Part shown: one piece after another, positions 55,397-63,646 of the stretch
Layout of the letters: each line of letters starts with the position of its first letter
Numbering within the stretch: the stretch's first letter is position 1
Source: Prevotella melaninogenica
Lineage (GTDB): Bacteria > Bacteroidota > Bacteroidia > Bacteroidales > Bacteroidaceae
Assembly (NCBI RefSeq): GCF_018128065.1
Contig: NZ_CP072359.1
Coordinates: 248,001 to 312,000 of the forward strand
Direction of reading: 5' to 3'
Length of the DNA: 64,000 nucleotides
The notes under the pieces: model-generated
What the model was told of the DNA's origin: nothing
The model's input: the letters and a program-made list of their open reading frames with translations, nothing else
The model's database searches: none
Program-made: the position numbers and the translations under genes

Positions 55397-55461
55397 TTTT
55401 GCGTTTTGCGAAAAATAATCCCTTAAATATTTTGCATTTTGCAAAGTATATTATATCTTTG
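55397..55461 (+). promoter_or_regulatory. Early promoter with TTTTGC operator repeats
   Basis: Operator-like elements TTTTGCGTTTTGCG (55397-55410) and TTTTGCATTTTGCAAA (55430-55445, palindromic TTTGCATTTTGCAAA). The promoter TTTG (55431-55434), 19 nt, TATCTTTG (55454-55461) overlaps the second one, so repressor bound there would block the early genes. The first element lies just before the repressor start and would autoregulate it. Confidence 0.75.
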
Positions 55462-55562
55462 TAGCGTGTTCTATTGAGAACCGCCCCCAAAGATACGAAA
55501 AAGGGTCGAGAATAACGAGAATTATCGAGTAAAGATTATAAAAGCGAAAAAAGTTATACACA

Positions 55563-55638
55563 AAGGCGGCTACGTCCGAATGGTAGCGGACACGAATTAA
55601 AAGCGTCGGAGCAATGGGGTTCGATTCCTCACCGCCTA
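55563..55638 (+). ncRNA. tRNA-like sequence in the prophage early leader
   Basis: About 76 nt resemble a tRNA: acceptor-like AGGCGG (55564-55569) with CCGCCT (55632-55637); D-arm GTCC, loop with GG, GGAC (55574-55591); T-arm TGGGG TTCGATT CCTCA (55615-55631) with a consensus T loop. The 23 nt between D and T stems is the exact tRNA distance, but the anticodon stem does not pair and the acceptor is offset by about two bases. It is probably a degenerate or mimic tRNA. It lies between the early promoter and the first early gene. Confidence 0.5.
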
Positions 55639-55668
55639 CGAATGATTAATAATTAAAAAAGTGAGATA

Positions 55669-56070
55669 ATGGAAAAGACAAATGAAACAAGCAAGATGGT
55701 TAAGCGGTATATCCACATAAAGAAGGAAGACCGTGATTTTCTTATGGAAGCTTTCGGTATTACCAGAAGGTGTGTTTTTAATGCAATCAATTTTGATTCA
55801 AAGCGTGGAAACACCGAACTTGCTGAATGTATCCGTAAAGTCGCAATAGATCGTGGTGGTATTATTATGGTTGAAGCACCAGAGGGTGAGGTCTTCCACG
55901 ATTCTGATAACTATATACGTGAGTATCTTCCTGGTGGTGTTATGATTGAATTATCAAAGAGCGATGGTAGTGGCGTTGTTTTTAAGAAAGGTATGCAAAT
56001 GAAGTCATACAAGAATATTCTACTCACTGATATTCCACAGATTCAAGCATACGCAGCAGCACTAAAGTAA
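55669..56070 (+). CDS. Prophage early protein, unknown function
   Basis: A 133-residue soluble protein, the first gene after the early promoter and directly before the transposase gene. The N-terminal half has helices with KEDRDFLMEAFGITRRCVFN, which could form a small DNA-binding helix-turn-helix (the position of Ner in Mu); the C-terminal half is beta-rich. No motif is decisive. It ends just before the transposase ribosome-binding site AGGAGG at 56071. Confidence 0.7.
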   Translation: MEKTNETSKMVKRYIHIKKEDRDFLMEAFGITRRCVFNAINFDSKRGNTELAECIRKVAIDRGGIIMVEAPEGEVFHDSDNYIREYLPGGVMIELSKSDGSGVVFKKGMQMKSYKNILLTDIPQIQAYAAALK

Positions 56071-56082
56071 AGGAGGATAGTG

Positions 56083-58077
56083 ATGGAGTACTACGAAGGC
56101 AATCTTTGCATATCTTACCAAGAACTTGTAGGCAGCGGCATTATGAGTGCAGCCAATTACAAGCAAATGGTGGCACGCGACAATATGCACGTGGCAAGAC
56201 GAGGTGGCGGAGCGAGTGGCAGTTGTGCTCTTGTTGTTATCGACAGCCTTCCGTCAAGATTTAAAACGAAAGTTAAGGAACTCTTCCCAGAAGGTGCACT
56301 TACACATCTGAAGCTTTGGGTTCGCAGCAACTATGAAATAGATCAAAACGCTATTGCTTTTTTCCATAGCCGTGAACAGTCTGGATATGACTTATCACCA
56401 GAGAAGATAAACGAATATGTTACGAATGCGAGTGTATTGAACTGCTGCATCAAGTTATATAATCGTGCTGCTACAGCGCAAAAGTTGATGGGTGGTAAGT
56501 ATAATTGGGATAATATGGCGCAGACTATTAAGACTCTTAAGGATGAGCTCGGACATACACTCCCAACAAGTGCATTACGATTCCGCAAGAAGGTGAACGA
56601 GTACAAGCGTGATGGTTATAGCTGTCTTATAAGTGGAAAGTTTGGTAACCAAAGTGCGAGAAAAGTGGATGTTAAGACCATACAGCTTGTTCGAAGTTTA
56701 GCAGTTTTACCAAACAAACCTTTTAACAGCAATATTCACGAGATGTATATTAGCTTTATCTGTGGTGAACTTGACGTCTTTGACCCTAAAACAGGCGAGC
56801 TCTTCAATCCAGATGACTTTACAGACAAGAATGGCGAACCAAAGAGTTTGAGTGAAAGCACAATCAATAATATTTTGAATGATCCTGCTTCACGTGTGCT
56901 AATAGAAGAGTCATTATCAAGCTGGAGTACCTTTATGCACGAACAAATGCCTCACATGCATCGTCATTCTGGTCGATTCTCATTGAGTCAAGTAACAATG
57001 GATGACGTGGATTTGACACGCAAATTAAAGGACACAAAGCAGAGAGTGCACGCTTATTATGCGTATGACGTAGTTAGTCAGTGTGTGATTGGTGCAAGCT
57101 ATGCGAGAAAGAAAGACGAAGGTCTTGTTGTTGACTGTTTCCGAGATATGTTCCGCTTAATAGCTCGTCAAGGTTGGGGAATCCCTGCAGGAATAGAGGT
57201 AGAAAACCACTTGATGAGTCAATATAAAGAGGGCTTCCTCAAAGCGGAGACAGTATTTCAGTTTGTACGTTTCTGTGCTCCTTTGAACTCACAGGAGAAG
57301 TATGCCGAGCCTCTAAATGGTGCCAAGAAACGCAGCGTGATACACAAGAACCACGAAGGTATCGGTCGATTCTATGGAAAAGGGAAGTGGCGTCAAGAGT
57401 ACAAGAAGATCAGTGATGAGACCAACGAACTCTATGAGGATAAGGAATATTTCACCTTTGAGCAGCTCGTTGCCGACGACCGCAGAGATAATGAAGAGTG
57501 GAACAACGCACCGCATCCGAATCAGAAGATGTATCCTGGTATGACACGCTGGCAAGTTCTTGAAGCTAATATCAATCCGAATCTGCTTCCTTACGATGCA
57601 AAGATGCTTGCTTATCATATTGGTGAGAGAGTTGAAACAAGCATACGAAGGAACTCAACGGTAAGAGTGGCACACGAAGATTGGTGGTTGAGCTGTACAA
57701 GTATTCTGGAGCGTCTTGCACCGAATAACTATAAGGTAACAGCCTGTTATCTTCCAAATGAAGAGGGCGAGCCACAAGAGGTGTTCATCTATCAAGGAGG
57801 AAAGTATATCGATACTGTAGAAAAGGTAAAGACTTTCAGCAGAGTTATGGCAGAACAGACTGATGAAGACAGAGTAGCATTCGTTGAACAACAGAAGAAG
57901 ATAGCTAAGTTTACTGCTTACATCAAGGCGAATTCTATCGATAGAGTTGGAATATTAAAACCTACCCCACAAGAGCAGCTGGAAGAAACGCAAGAGATAG
58001 TTTGTACAGCTCCTAAGGAGGAAATACCGCAGATGACTTTGATAAGTGCAGCAGACAGAGTGGTTGAAGATATATAA
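56083..58077 (+). CDS. MuA-like DDE transposase
   Basis: The transposase that cuts and joins the prophage ends. From the ATG at 56083 it has 664 residues; AGGAGG at 56071-56076 supports this start over the GTG at 56080. The N-terminal part binds DNA (about 1-100 and 130-240). The catalytic core is about 300-480: MDDVDLTRKL (first Asp), GIPAGIEVENHLMSQ (second acidic region, with Glu where many have Asp) and NSQEKYAEPLNGAKKRS (Glu). A C-terminal MuB/host-interaction domain follows. It resembles transposases of other Bacteroidota Mu-like phages. Confidence 0.88.
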   Translation: MEYYEGNLCISYQELVGSGIMSAANYKQMVARDNMHVARRGGGASGSCALVVIDSLPSRFKTKVKELFPEGALTHLKLWVRSNYEIDQNAIAFFHSREQSGYDLSPEKINEYVTNASVLNCCIKLYNRAATAQKLMGGKYNWDNMAQTIKTLKDELGHTLPTSALRFRKKVNEYKRDGYSCLISGKFGNQSARKVDVKTIQLVRSLAVLPNKPFNSNIHEMYISFICGELDVFDPKTGELFNPDDFTDKNGEPKSLSESTINNILNDPASRVLIEESLSSWSTFMHEQMPHMHRHSGRFSLSQVTMDDVDLTRKLKDTKQRVHAYYAYDVVSQCVIGASYARKKDEGLVVDCFRDMFRLIARQGWGIPAGIEVENHLMSQYKEGFLKAETVFQFVRFCAPLNSQEKYAEPLNGAKKRSVIHKNHEGIGRFYGKGKWRQEYKKISDETNELYEDKEYFTFEQLVADDRRDNEEWNNAPHPNQKMYPGMTRWQVLEANINPNLLPYDAKMLAYHIGERVETSIRRNSTVRVAHEDWWLSCTSILERLAPNNYKVTACYLPNEEGEPQEVFIYQGGKYIDTVEKVKTFSRVMAEQTDEDRVAFVEQQKKIAKFTAYIKANSIDRVGILKPTPQEQLEETQEIVCTAPKEEIPQMTLISAADRVVEDI

Positions 58078-58101
58078 ATAAGATTAAAATGCCATTAGAA
58101 T

Positions 58102-58977
58102 ATGATTACAACAGGCAACAAAAAGCGGATTTTGGATGCTATAGTAGCCAACCGCAAGAATTATCCAAGTGATGCAAAGCACGCATCTGTATTAGGAATC
58201 TCTCCAAGCGTTTACAACGGCTTGAAGAAAGGACAAATTGAAAAAGCTTTAAGTGATGCAAATTGGGTGAGCATAGCTCGTCGCTTGGATGTTAGTCTTC
58301 GTGAGAGAATTGAGTGGAAAGGTGCACAGACGGAAACCTTCAAGTATATCAGTCTTCAGATGGAGGCTTGTCAAGAGCGCAGTCTGAGCGTAATATTGTG
58401 TGACCTTCCTAATATCGGCAAGACCTACACAGCAAGATGGTATGTCAACGAGCACCGCAATGCTATTTACGTAGATTGTTCTCAAGTAAAGACAAAACGT
58501 GCGCTGGTAAAGAAGATAGCACAAGAGTTTGGTGTCGGTATCAGTGGTAAATATCAAGAAACATACGAGGACCTTGTTTATTACCTACGCTCAATGGAAC
58601 GTCCACTAATAGTACTTGACGAAGCTGGCGACTTGCAATATGATGCCTTTCTTGAATTGAAAGCCTTATGGAACGCAACGGAGATGTGCTGTGGTTGGTA
58701 TATGATGGGTGCAGATGGCTTACGTTCCAAGATAAACAGAATGTTAGAGCATCAGAAAGTTGGTTATGCAGAGATATTCTCTCGCTATGGTGGAAAGTAC
58801 AGCCGTGTTACTCCAGATCATGAAGAAGATCGTCGGCAGTTCCTACTTGAGCAGGCTCGTGCAGTAGCAAGTGTAAACGCTCCAAGTGGTACAGACATCG
58901 GCCAGATAGTTCGTAAGAGCGGAGGCGGTTTGCGACGAGTATATACAGAGATTGAGAAATTGAAGAAAGGTTCATAA
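58102..58977 (+). CDS. MuB-like AAA ATPase
   Basis: Target-selecting ATPase that partners the transposase. The 291-residue protein has an N-terminal helix-turn-helix-like part (KHASVLGISPSVYNGLKKG) as in MuB, then an AAA domain. The Walker A region reads ILCDLPNIGKTYTARW (residues 98-113): the GKT is there but the first Gly of GxxxxGKT is Asp. Walker B is RPLIVLDEAGDLQ. Its stop overlaps the next ATG by one base. Confidence 0.85.
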   Translation: MITTGNKKRILDAIVANRKNYPSDAKHASVLGISPSVYNGLKKGQIEKALSDANWVSIARRLDVSLRERIEWKGAQTETFKYISLQMEACQERSLSVILCDLPNIGKTYTARWYVNEHRNAIYVDCSQVKTKRALVKKIAQEFGVGISGKYQETYEDLVYYLRSMERPLIVLDEAGDLQYDAFLELKALWNATEMCCGWYMMGADGLRSKINRMLEHQKVGYAEIFSRYGGKYSRVTPDHEEDRRQFLLEQARAVASVNAPSGTDIGQIVRKSGGGLRRVYTEIEKLKKGS

Positions 58978-59651
58978 TGGTTAAGCGTGCATATAGTCCC
59001 AAAGAGATAGCTAAGAAGACCTACAAGACACTGCCCTGGAGTGGTAGATGGGCAGAAGCTTTTGGCTTGCCAGAGGAAAACTCAACATGGTTTATTAGTG
59101 GTGCCAGTGCTGCAGGCAAGAGTTCATTCGTTATGCAGCTGGCTCACGAGTTGACCCACTACGGACAAGTGCTATATATGAGTTATGAGGAAGGTGTCAG
59201 TCAGAGCTTCCAAGAACGTATCAAGCGTTTTAATATGGACAAGCGACAAGGCTGGTTTAGAGTAGTAACGACTGACACCGTAGAAGATCTTATAGCACGA
59301 TTGAAGAAACGGCACAGTGCTAAGTTCATCATTGTAGACAGTTTCCAAGAAAGCGGTTGGGAATGGACTGAGACAAAAGCACTGCTTGAGGCTTTTCCAA
59401 GAAAGAGCTTTATCTTCATTAGTCAAGAAGCTAAAGGACAACCATTAGGTAAGCCAGCAATCAGGTTGCGCTACCATGCTGGAGTCAAAGTGAGAGTTGT
59501 AGGATTTAGAGCTTTTTGTCAAGGTCGATTCAACCCAGATGCTGGTAACAGCTTTGTCGTATGGGAAGAAGGAGTGCTTAGAACTTCCAACAAAATGTAC
59601 TCAGATAAACAAATTGAGACAGAAGTAAATAATAATACACAAGAACAATGA
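58977..59651 (+). CDS. RecA-superfamily ATPase
   Basis: A 224-residue P-loop ATPase. Walker A is SGASAAGKSSF (41-51); a Walker B-like strand is SAKFIIVDSFQESGW. The fold resembles the RadA/DnaB-type RecA core, with LYMSYEEGVSQSF after the Walker A strand. No zinc finger or Lon-like domain is present. It is coupled by a one-base overlap to the MuB-like gene. Function in the phage is unknown; single-strand binding or replication help is possible. Confidence 0.78.
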   Translation: MVKRAYSPKEIAKKTYKTLPWSGRWAEAFGLPEENSTWFISGASAAGKSSFVMQLAHELTHYGQVLYMSYEEGVSQSFQERIKRFNMDKRQGWFRVVTTDTVEDLIARLKKRHSAKFIIVDSFQESGWEWTETKALLEAFPRKSFIFISQEAKGQPLGKPAIRLRYHAGVKVRVVGFRAFCQGRFNPDAGNSFVVWEEGVLRTSNKMYSDKQIETEVNNNTQEQ

Positions 59652-59881
59652 GTAAGGAGAGACGAATTATTGAGATTACACCAGGGAAACTTAGCCCAGG
59701 TGGTCGAATGACAGAAGTCATAGAAAGCAAAGGCTTCAAATGTCCGTACTGTCAAGGTAATGGCTATCACTGGCAAGAGGACGAGTATCAAGAACCATAC
59801 AAAAAAGATTGCCTAATCTGCCAAGGTAGTGGTAAACTTGATGCAGTGATTAATGTTGAGTGGAAGGCTTCAAAAGAGTAG
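59648..59881 (+). CDS. Small DnaJ-type zinc-finger protein
   Basis: A 77-residue protein with two CxxCxGxG motifs, CPYCQGNG and CLICQGSG, the DnaJ central-domain zinc ribbon, spaced by about 22 residues. No J domain is present. It overlaps the ATPase stop by 4 nt. A second protein of this kind is encoded at 62126-62311. The role is unknown; a metal-stabilised RNA, DNA or protein contact is plausible. Confidence 0.75.
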   Translation: MSKERRIIEITPGKLSPGGRMTEVIESKGFKCPYCQGNGYHWQEDEYQEPYKKDCLICQGSGKLDAVINVEWKASKE

Positions 59882-59883
59882 TT

Positions 59884-60174
59884 ATGGAAATGTTAAGATA
59901 TAAGTCTGTATGTCCGAATGATAAACCAATGTGGTTATTAAAGCTACAGATGGCAATCAGTAATACTTACTCTCTGCGAGGAATAGAAGATACTGAAGAC
60001 GAGTGGAAACAGTTGAAAGACTTTGTAGACTGGTTTATATCTAAGTTGTATGTTCGCAAAGACATAGCAGTGAAAAGCGATATAAGTACCTACCTTATGA
60101 GAGAAGATGGTCAGACCCAACTGCTTATCAAGCGAAACGGAAAATTAATTCAAACATATTACATTCAAAACTAA
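59884..60174 (+). CDS. Hypothetical prophage protein
   Basis: The ATG at 59884 gives 96 residues; the longer frame from a GTG at 59860 would overlap the previous stop. It is mostly helical with aromatic residues (WKQLKDFVDWFISKLYVRKD). No motif recognised. Follows the zinc-finger gene by 2 nt, so it is part of the early operon. Confidence 0.65.
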   Translation: MEMLRYKSVCPNDKPMWLLKLQMAISNTYSLRGIEDTEDEWKQLKDFVDWFISKLYVRKDIAVKSDISTYLMREDGQTQLLIKRNGKLIQTYYIQN

Positions 60175-60180
60175 AAGATT

Positions 60181-60369
60181 ATGGCAACATTTTTAGATAA
60201 ACTCAAGAAGAGATTGCAAACATGGCATGAGGAACGTGCCGACAGAATGGAGAACAAACGACAAGCACTGCTTGCAGTATACGATCTGAACGAGACCCTT
60301 CCAGAGGTGGTATCTCACGCAAGGCAAAATTACAAAGATTGGAAGGAGGAAAAGCTATGGGAAAAGTAA
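60181..60369 (+). CDS. Small hypothetical prophage protein
   Basis: A 62-residue Lys/Arg/Glu-rich protein (FLDKLKKRLQTWHEERADRM), predicted to be one helix with a coiled-coil start. It overlaps the next ATG (60357) by 13 nt. No motif recognised. Confidence 0.6.
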   Translation: MATFLDKLKKRLQTWHEERADRMENKRQALLAVYDLNETLPEVVSHARQNYKDWKEEKLWEK

Positions 60370-60620
60370 ATATTGGACCACGATATTATCGTGTTACTGT
60401 CATAATTAGACCAGAAGGATTTAATAATATATTATTGGATGGACTTTTTGTTTATGAAAAAGAAGCATATACTCTTTCGGAAATCAAAAAGAAGTGTTGG
60501 GAGTTTCTCAAACCTCAGATAAACTTCGAAAAATACAATATTAATCCAGATCAGGTAAAAAAGGATATTAAACTCATGTCTATACCAGTTGATTTCTTAC
60601 TCAATGCGGATCAGAAATAG
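60357..60620 (+). CDS. Hypothetical prophage protein
   Basis: An 87-residue protein from the ATG at 60357, chosen because AGGAGG lies 7 nt upstream (60344-60349). Mixed alpha/beta with YYRVTVIIRPEGF and KKKCWEFLKPQINF. No motif recognised. Confidence 0.6.
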   Translation: MGKVNIGPRYYRVTVIIRPEGFNNILLDGLFVYEKEAYTLSEIKKKCWEFLKPQINFEKYNINPDQVKKDIKLMSIPVDFLLNADQK

Positions 60621-60625
60621 AAATT

Positions 60626-61078
60626 ATGAAAAAAGGATTTAATTACACACGTTTTTACACCCTGCTAAAGAAGATGCCGGGTGCTGACAAAGAAACACTT
60701 GTGTCAAGCTTCACAAATGGACGAACAACAAGCCTGCGTGAGATGAGTGCGAAAGAGTATGAGACGATGTGCGTATCATTGGAGGAACAGATAGGCTGGA
60801 AGTCAGAACTGAAGAAGAAACGCAGTTTGTGCCTTAAGCTGATGCAGCAGCTTGGAGTTGACACTTCTGACTGGGCAAGAGTAGATAATTTCTGTCAGCA
60901 TCCACGACTTGCAGGTAAGCCCTTTAGAAAGATAAGCGTAGAAGAACTACAAGATCTTGCCGTAAAGCTGCGAACAATCAAGCAAAAAGGTGGATTGAAA
61001 CAATCTACTTCGCAAGAGAAACGAAGAACATCATCTACAATTGTCTATATCCCAATAGGCAATATAGCAGAAAATTAA
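60626..61078 (+). CDS. Prophage protein, possibly GemA-like
   Basis: A 150-residue basic helical protein. Its C-terminal third (FCQHPRLAGKPFRKISVEEL) resembles the C terminus of Mu gp16/GemA (DUF1018)-type regulators, where a Lys/Arg-rich region precedes an LxxLxxxEL helix. Its place, after early ATPases and before Gam, fits. The assignment is tentative. It is immediately downstream of the previous gene (5 nt). Confidence 0.5.
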   Translation: MKKGFNYTRFYTLLKKMPGADKETLVSSFTNGRTTSLREMSAKEYETMCVSLEEQIGWKSELKKKRSLCLKLMQQLGVDTSDWARVDNFCQHPRLAGKPFRKISVEELQDLAVKLRTIKQKGGLKQSTSQEKRRTSSTIVYIPIGNIAEN

Positions 61079-61101
61079 GTATAACGTAAAAGAATTTAAT
61101 T

Positions 61102-61548
61102 ATGAGAACAAAAACAGGTGATTGGTACGAAGTCAAGATGCGCTATGACAAAGTGTATGAGGATGGACGTGAAAGGAAAGTGACCGAGAGTTATGTGGTC
61201 GAAGCTCTTTCATTCGGAGAGGCAGAGAAAGCTGCTATGGAATTCTTGGGTAGCTATGTGTCTGGGGATATTCAAATAGTAAACATCAATCCCATGAAAT
61301 TTAAGGAAGTAGTCTTCAATGAAGAAGAGTCATGCGACCGATATTACAAGGCTACACTTCAGTTTATCACCCTTGACGAGAGAACAGAGAAAGAAAAATA
61401 TACACAGGTTTACTATCTGGTACAGGCATCTTCTTTTGATAACTGTAAGGAGACTATCCGAAGTTTTATGGGTTCAACTATGATGGACTACCAGATAGTT
61501 TCAGTATCAGAAACTAAAATTATTGATGTGATAGAGCACAAGTTATAA
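61102..61548 (+). CDS. Hypothetical prophage protein
   Basis: A 148-residue protein with two similar halves: VTESYVVEALSFGEAEKAAM, then IQIVNINPMKF, and YTQVYYLVQASSFDNCKETI, then YQIVSVSETKI. Each contains an alpha/beta repeat, suggesting an internal duplication. This DUF4494-like arrangement is known in Bacteroidota phages as I recall, but I cannot confirm it. Lies between the GemA-like and gam genes. Confidence 0.65.
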   Translation: MRTKTGDWYEVKMRYDKVYEDGRERKVTESYVVEALSFGEAEKAAMEFLGSYVSGDIQIVNINPMKFKEVVFNEEESCDRYYKATLQFITLDERTEKEKYTQVYYLVQASSFDNCKETIRSFMGSTMMDYQIVSVSETKIIDVIEHKL

Positions 61549-61565
61549 ACCAAAAACAAAAAACA

Positions 61566-62129
61566 ATGGCAACAAGAAAGAAGAAAGTAATTATCACAGG
61601 CGTGAGTAGAGAAGCTGCAGACGAGGCTTTTGCAAATTATGCTAAGTCCGATGCACAAGTTCAGAAGATTAATGCAGAGATAGAACTGCAATGCGCTAAG
61701 ATTCGTGAGAAGTATGCTGATAAGTTAGCATCGCTTACAGAGGAGAAAGAAAAAGCATTTGATACACTGCAGGCATTTGCCACCGAGAACCAGGCAGAGT
61801 TGTTCACTAAGAAGAAGAGCCTTGATATGCCGCATGGTGTGATAGGCTTCAGAACAGGAATACCCAAGCTGAAGACACTGAAAGGCTTTACTTGGGCAAG
61901 TGCTTTGCTGTTAGTTAAACGCTTCTTACCTGACTACATCCGCCAGACTGAGGAAATCGCCAAAGATAAACTACTGGCCGACCGTGATGGTAAGATAGCG
62001 ATGGAAGTATCCGATTCTCCTTCACTTGAAGAAGTTCCTATTCGTCAGGCTATGACGGAATGTGGCATACAGGTTGTACAAGATGAGACCTTTTATGTTG
62101 AACCTAAGAAAGAAGAGACAGGCGTATGA
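61566..62129 (+). CDS. Host-nuclease inhibitor Gam
   Basis: A 187-residue Gam protein that binds free DNA ends and shields phage DNA from host nucleases. The first half is a long coiled coil (about 15-75, EIELQCAKIREKYADKLA, LTEEKEKAFDTLQAF). It then has GVIGFRTGIPKLKTLKGF and later IRQAMTECGIQVVQDETFYVEP, both typical of Gam-family proteins. It overlaps the next ATG by 4 nt. Confidence 0.85.
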   Translation: MATRKKKVIITGVSREAADEAFANYAKSDAQVQKINAEIELQCAKIREKYADKLASLTEEKEKAFDTLQAFATENQAELFTKKKSLDMPHGVIGFRTGIPKLKTLKGFTWASALLLVKRFLPDYIRQTEEIAKDKLLADRDGKIAMEVSDSPSLEEVPIRQAMTECGIQVVQDETFYVEPKKEETGV

Positions 62130-62311
62130 GAAAAAATGTAGTTAAGCCACCTAAGATAGCTTTGTGCCGTGAATGTAACGGCACAGGCTTTCGAAAAAAC
62201 AGTGTAGGTGGAAGCTCGACACAAATTCAGTGTCCCCAGTGTGAAGGAAGTGGAAGAGTCTTGGTAAAATGCAAGATGAACCTTGACATCCGTCCCTACA
62301 AAAAGAATTAA
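62126..62311 (+). CDS. Small DnaJ-type zinc-finger protein, second copy
   Basis: A 61-residue protein with CRECNGTG and CPQCEGSG, the same double CxxCxGxG zinc ribbon as 59648-59881. It overlaps the gam stop by 4 nt. Role unknown. Confidence 0.72.
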   Translation: MRKNVVKPPKIALCRECNGTGFRKNSVGGSSTQIQCPQCEGSGRVLVKCKMNLDIRPYKKN

Positions 62312-62334
62312 TAACCTTTAAATCCCAGTATCAG

Positions 62335-62616
62335 GTGGACAGACGAAAAGGAAAGAGTTATGCAAAACGCGTTGCTGATATCAATCATATTTATGATACT
62401 TATGTGAAGACTGGACTTTCAAACCGAGAGATATGGAGGCGTTACATTTACCCTAAGTTCGGCATCAGCGAACGCACCTTTTACAATCTGCTGAAAGCAT
62501 CAAGTAGCCCTACAATAAAGGGTTGCTTGGAGCTTTCAGCAGAAGGCTTTTTGTTCCCAGAGCTGTTAATAGAAGATGAAATCAGAAATCCAACATATTT
62601 TAGGAAGAATCCTTAA
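62335..62616 (+). CDS. Prophage helix-turn-helix protein
   Basis: A 93-residue protein beginning at a GTG (62335). The middle has a helix-turn-helix-like segment (LSNREIWRRYIYPKFGISER), with TFYNLLKAS as a recognition helix. It may be a late regulator (the position of Mor/C in Mu) but has no clear family match. It overlaps the virion morphogenesis gene by 41 nt. Confidence 0.6.
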   Translation: MDRRKGKSYAKRVADINHIYDTYVKTGLSNREIWRRYIYPKFGISERTFYNLLKASSSPTIKGCLELSAEGFLFPELLIEDEIRNPTYFRKNP

Positions 62617-63133
62617 TGATATTCGTGTCGAGCTTACGGACGAGTTTGATCAGAACTTCGAGCGACAGTCTTTCTTTGGTGAGGCATGGCAGCGCAGAAA
62701 AGGTCCTCTTCGTCCTAAAGGTCGTATACTGGTAGATACAGGTCAGCTTCGTAGAAGTATACAGAGTCGTACAACGGAAAATAGTATTACATTCTTTACT
62801 ACAGAACCTTATGCAGCTATTCATAATGAAGGTGGCGAGATTGTGGTAACTACAAAAATGAAACGGTATTTCTGGCATAAATACAAGGAAGCAACTGGTT
62901 CTTTTGGGAGGAAGAAAGATGGCAGCCGTAGGAATGACAAGCGTACAGTACAGCTTTCAGAAGAAGCCGAGTTTTGGAAATTTATGGCGTTGAAGAAAGC
63001 AGGAACGACTATCAAAATACCTCGTAGACGGTTCTTAGGCACAAGTCCAGAGGTAGAGAGAACCGTAAGAGAGATAATAGAGGAAAATATTACTGAGTAC
63101 ATTAATTTTGACTTAGACATAACAGAACGATGA
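62576..63133 (+). CDS. Phage virion morphogenesis protein (Mu gpG-like)
   Basis: A 185-residue tail-completion/morphogenesis protein. Typical features are RPKGRILVDTGQLRRSI (LVDTGxLR box), ITFFTTEPYAAIHNEGGEI (YAxxHNEG box) and IPRRRFLGTSPEVERTVREI at the end. It is needed for tail assembly in Mu-like phages. It overlaps the next ATG by 4 nt. Confidence 0.82.
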   Translation: MKSEIQHILGRILNDIRVELTDEFDQNFERQSFFGEAWQRRKGPLRPKGRILVDTGQLRRSIQSRTTENSITFFTTEPYAAIHNEGGEIVVTTKMKRYFWHKYKEATGSFGRKKDGSRRNDKRTVQLSEEAEFWKFMALKKAGTTIKIPRRRFLGTSPEVERTVREIIEENITEYINFDLDITER

Positions 63134-63567
63134 GAAAAGAATTATACACAATGCTCTGTGAGAAGCTGAAGACAGTAAGCAATGGAGCGATAAAGCACAT
63201 AGATTTGTGGAACCACAATGTAGAGTTTATAGAACTTGAAGAGCCATTTGAACGCCCAGCAGTGTTCGTTGAATTTGCCCCCATTCAATGGAACGCCATT
63301 CAGAATGGTGTTGAGTATAGAGCCGAGCCGATTGTTAATCTACATGTGGTCACAGACTGGGTAGGTAGCGCAGCTGCTGATAGCGAGTTTAGAGAAAAAA
63401 GCCTTGAGGTGTTTGACCTGCTTGAAGAGATACATCAGGCACTGACCTGCATAGAGGGAGTAACGTTTAAGGAGTTTGATTTAGTTCAGAGTCAAACTAA
63501 TCACAACCATGAGGATATTCTTGAGAATATAGAAAGTTACCAGTGTGTGGCAATAAAGAGGCTTTGA
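63130..63567 (+). CDS. Prophage structural protein, unknown (tail-terminator-like)
   Basis: A 145-residue protein with an alpha/beta pattern of tail-terminator or Gp37-like proteins (FERPAVFVEFAPIQWNAIQ, PIVNLHVVTDWVG, then LEVFDLLEEIHQAL). The family is not recognised with confidence. It follows the morphogenesis gene in a 4-nt overlap, so it is probably a tail component. A terminator follows. Confidence 0.55.
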   Translation: MRKELYTMLCEKLKTVSNGAIKHIDLWNHNVEFIELEEPFERPAVFVEFAPIQWNAIQNGVEYRAEPIVNLHVVTDWVGSAAADSEFREKSLEVFDLLEEIHQALTCIEGVTFKEFDLVQSQTNHNHEDILENIESYQCVAIKRL

Positions 63568-63591
63568 GCAAGAAAATAAGGCTAAACAAGA

Positions 63592-63632
63592 AAATAATCC
63601 GTTACTTTTATTGTGAGTAACGGATTATTTTG
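63592..63632 (+). terminator. Perfect 15-bp hairpin after the early operon
   Basis: AAATAATCCGTTACT (63592-63606) pairs with AGTAACGGATTATTT (63616-63630). It ends the plus-strand transcript; the next promoter's minus-33 box lies in the loop. Confidence 0.8.
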
Positions 63633-63640
63633 TATATTTG
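63611..63640 (+). promoter_or_regulatory. Promoter of a prophage small RNA
   Basis: TTGTG (63611-63615), 17 nt, TATATTTG (63633-63640). No ORF follows. Confidence 0.65.
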
Positions 63641-63646
63641 CAGTGC

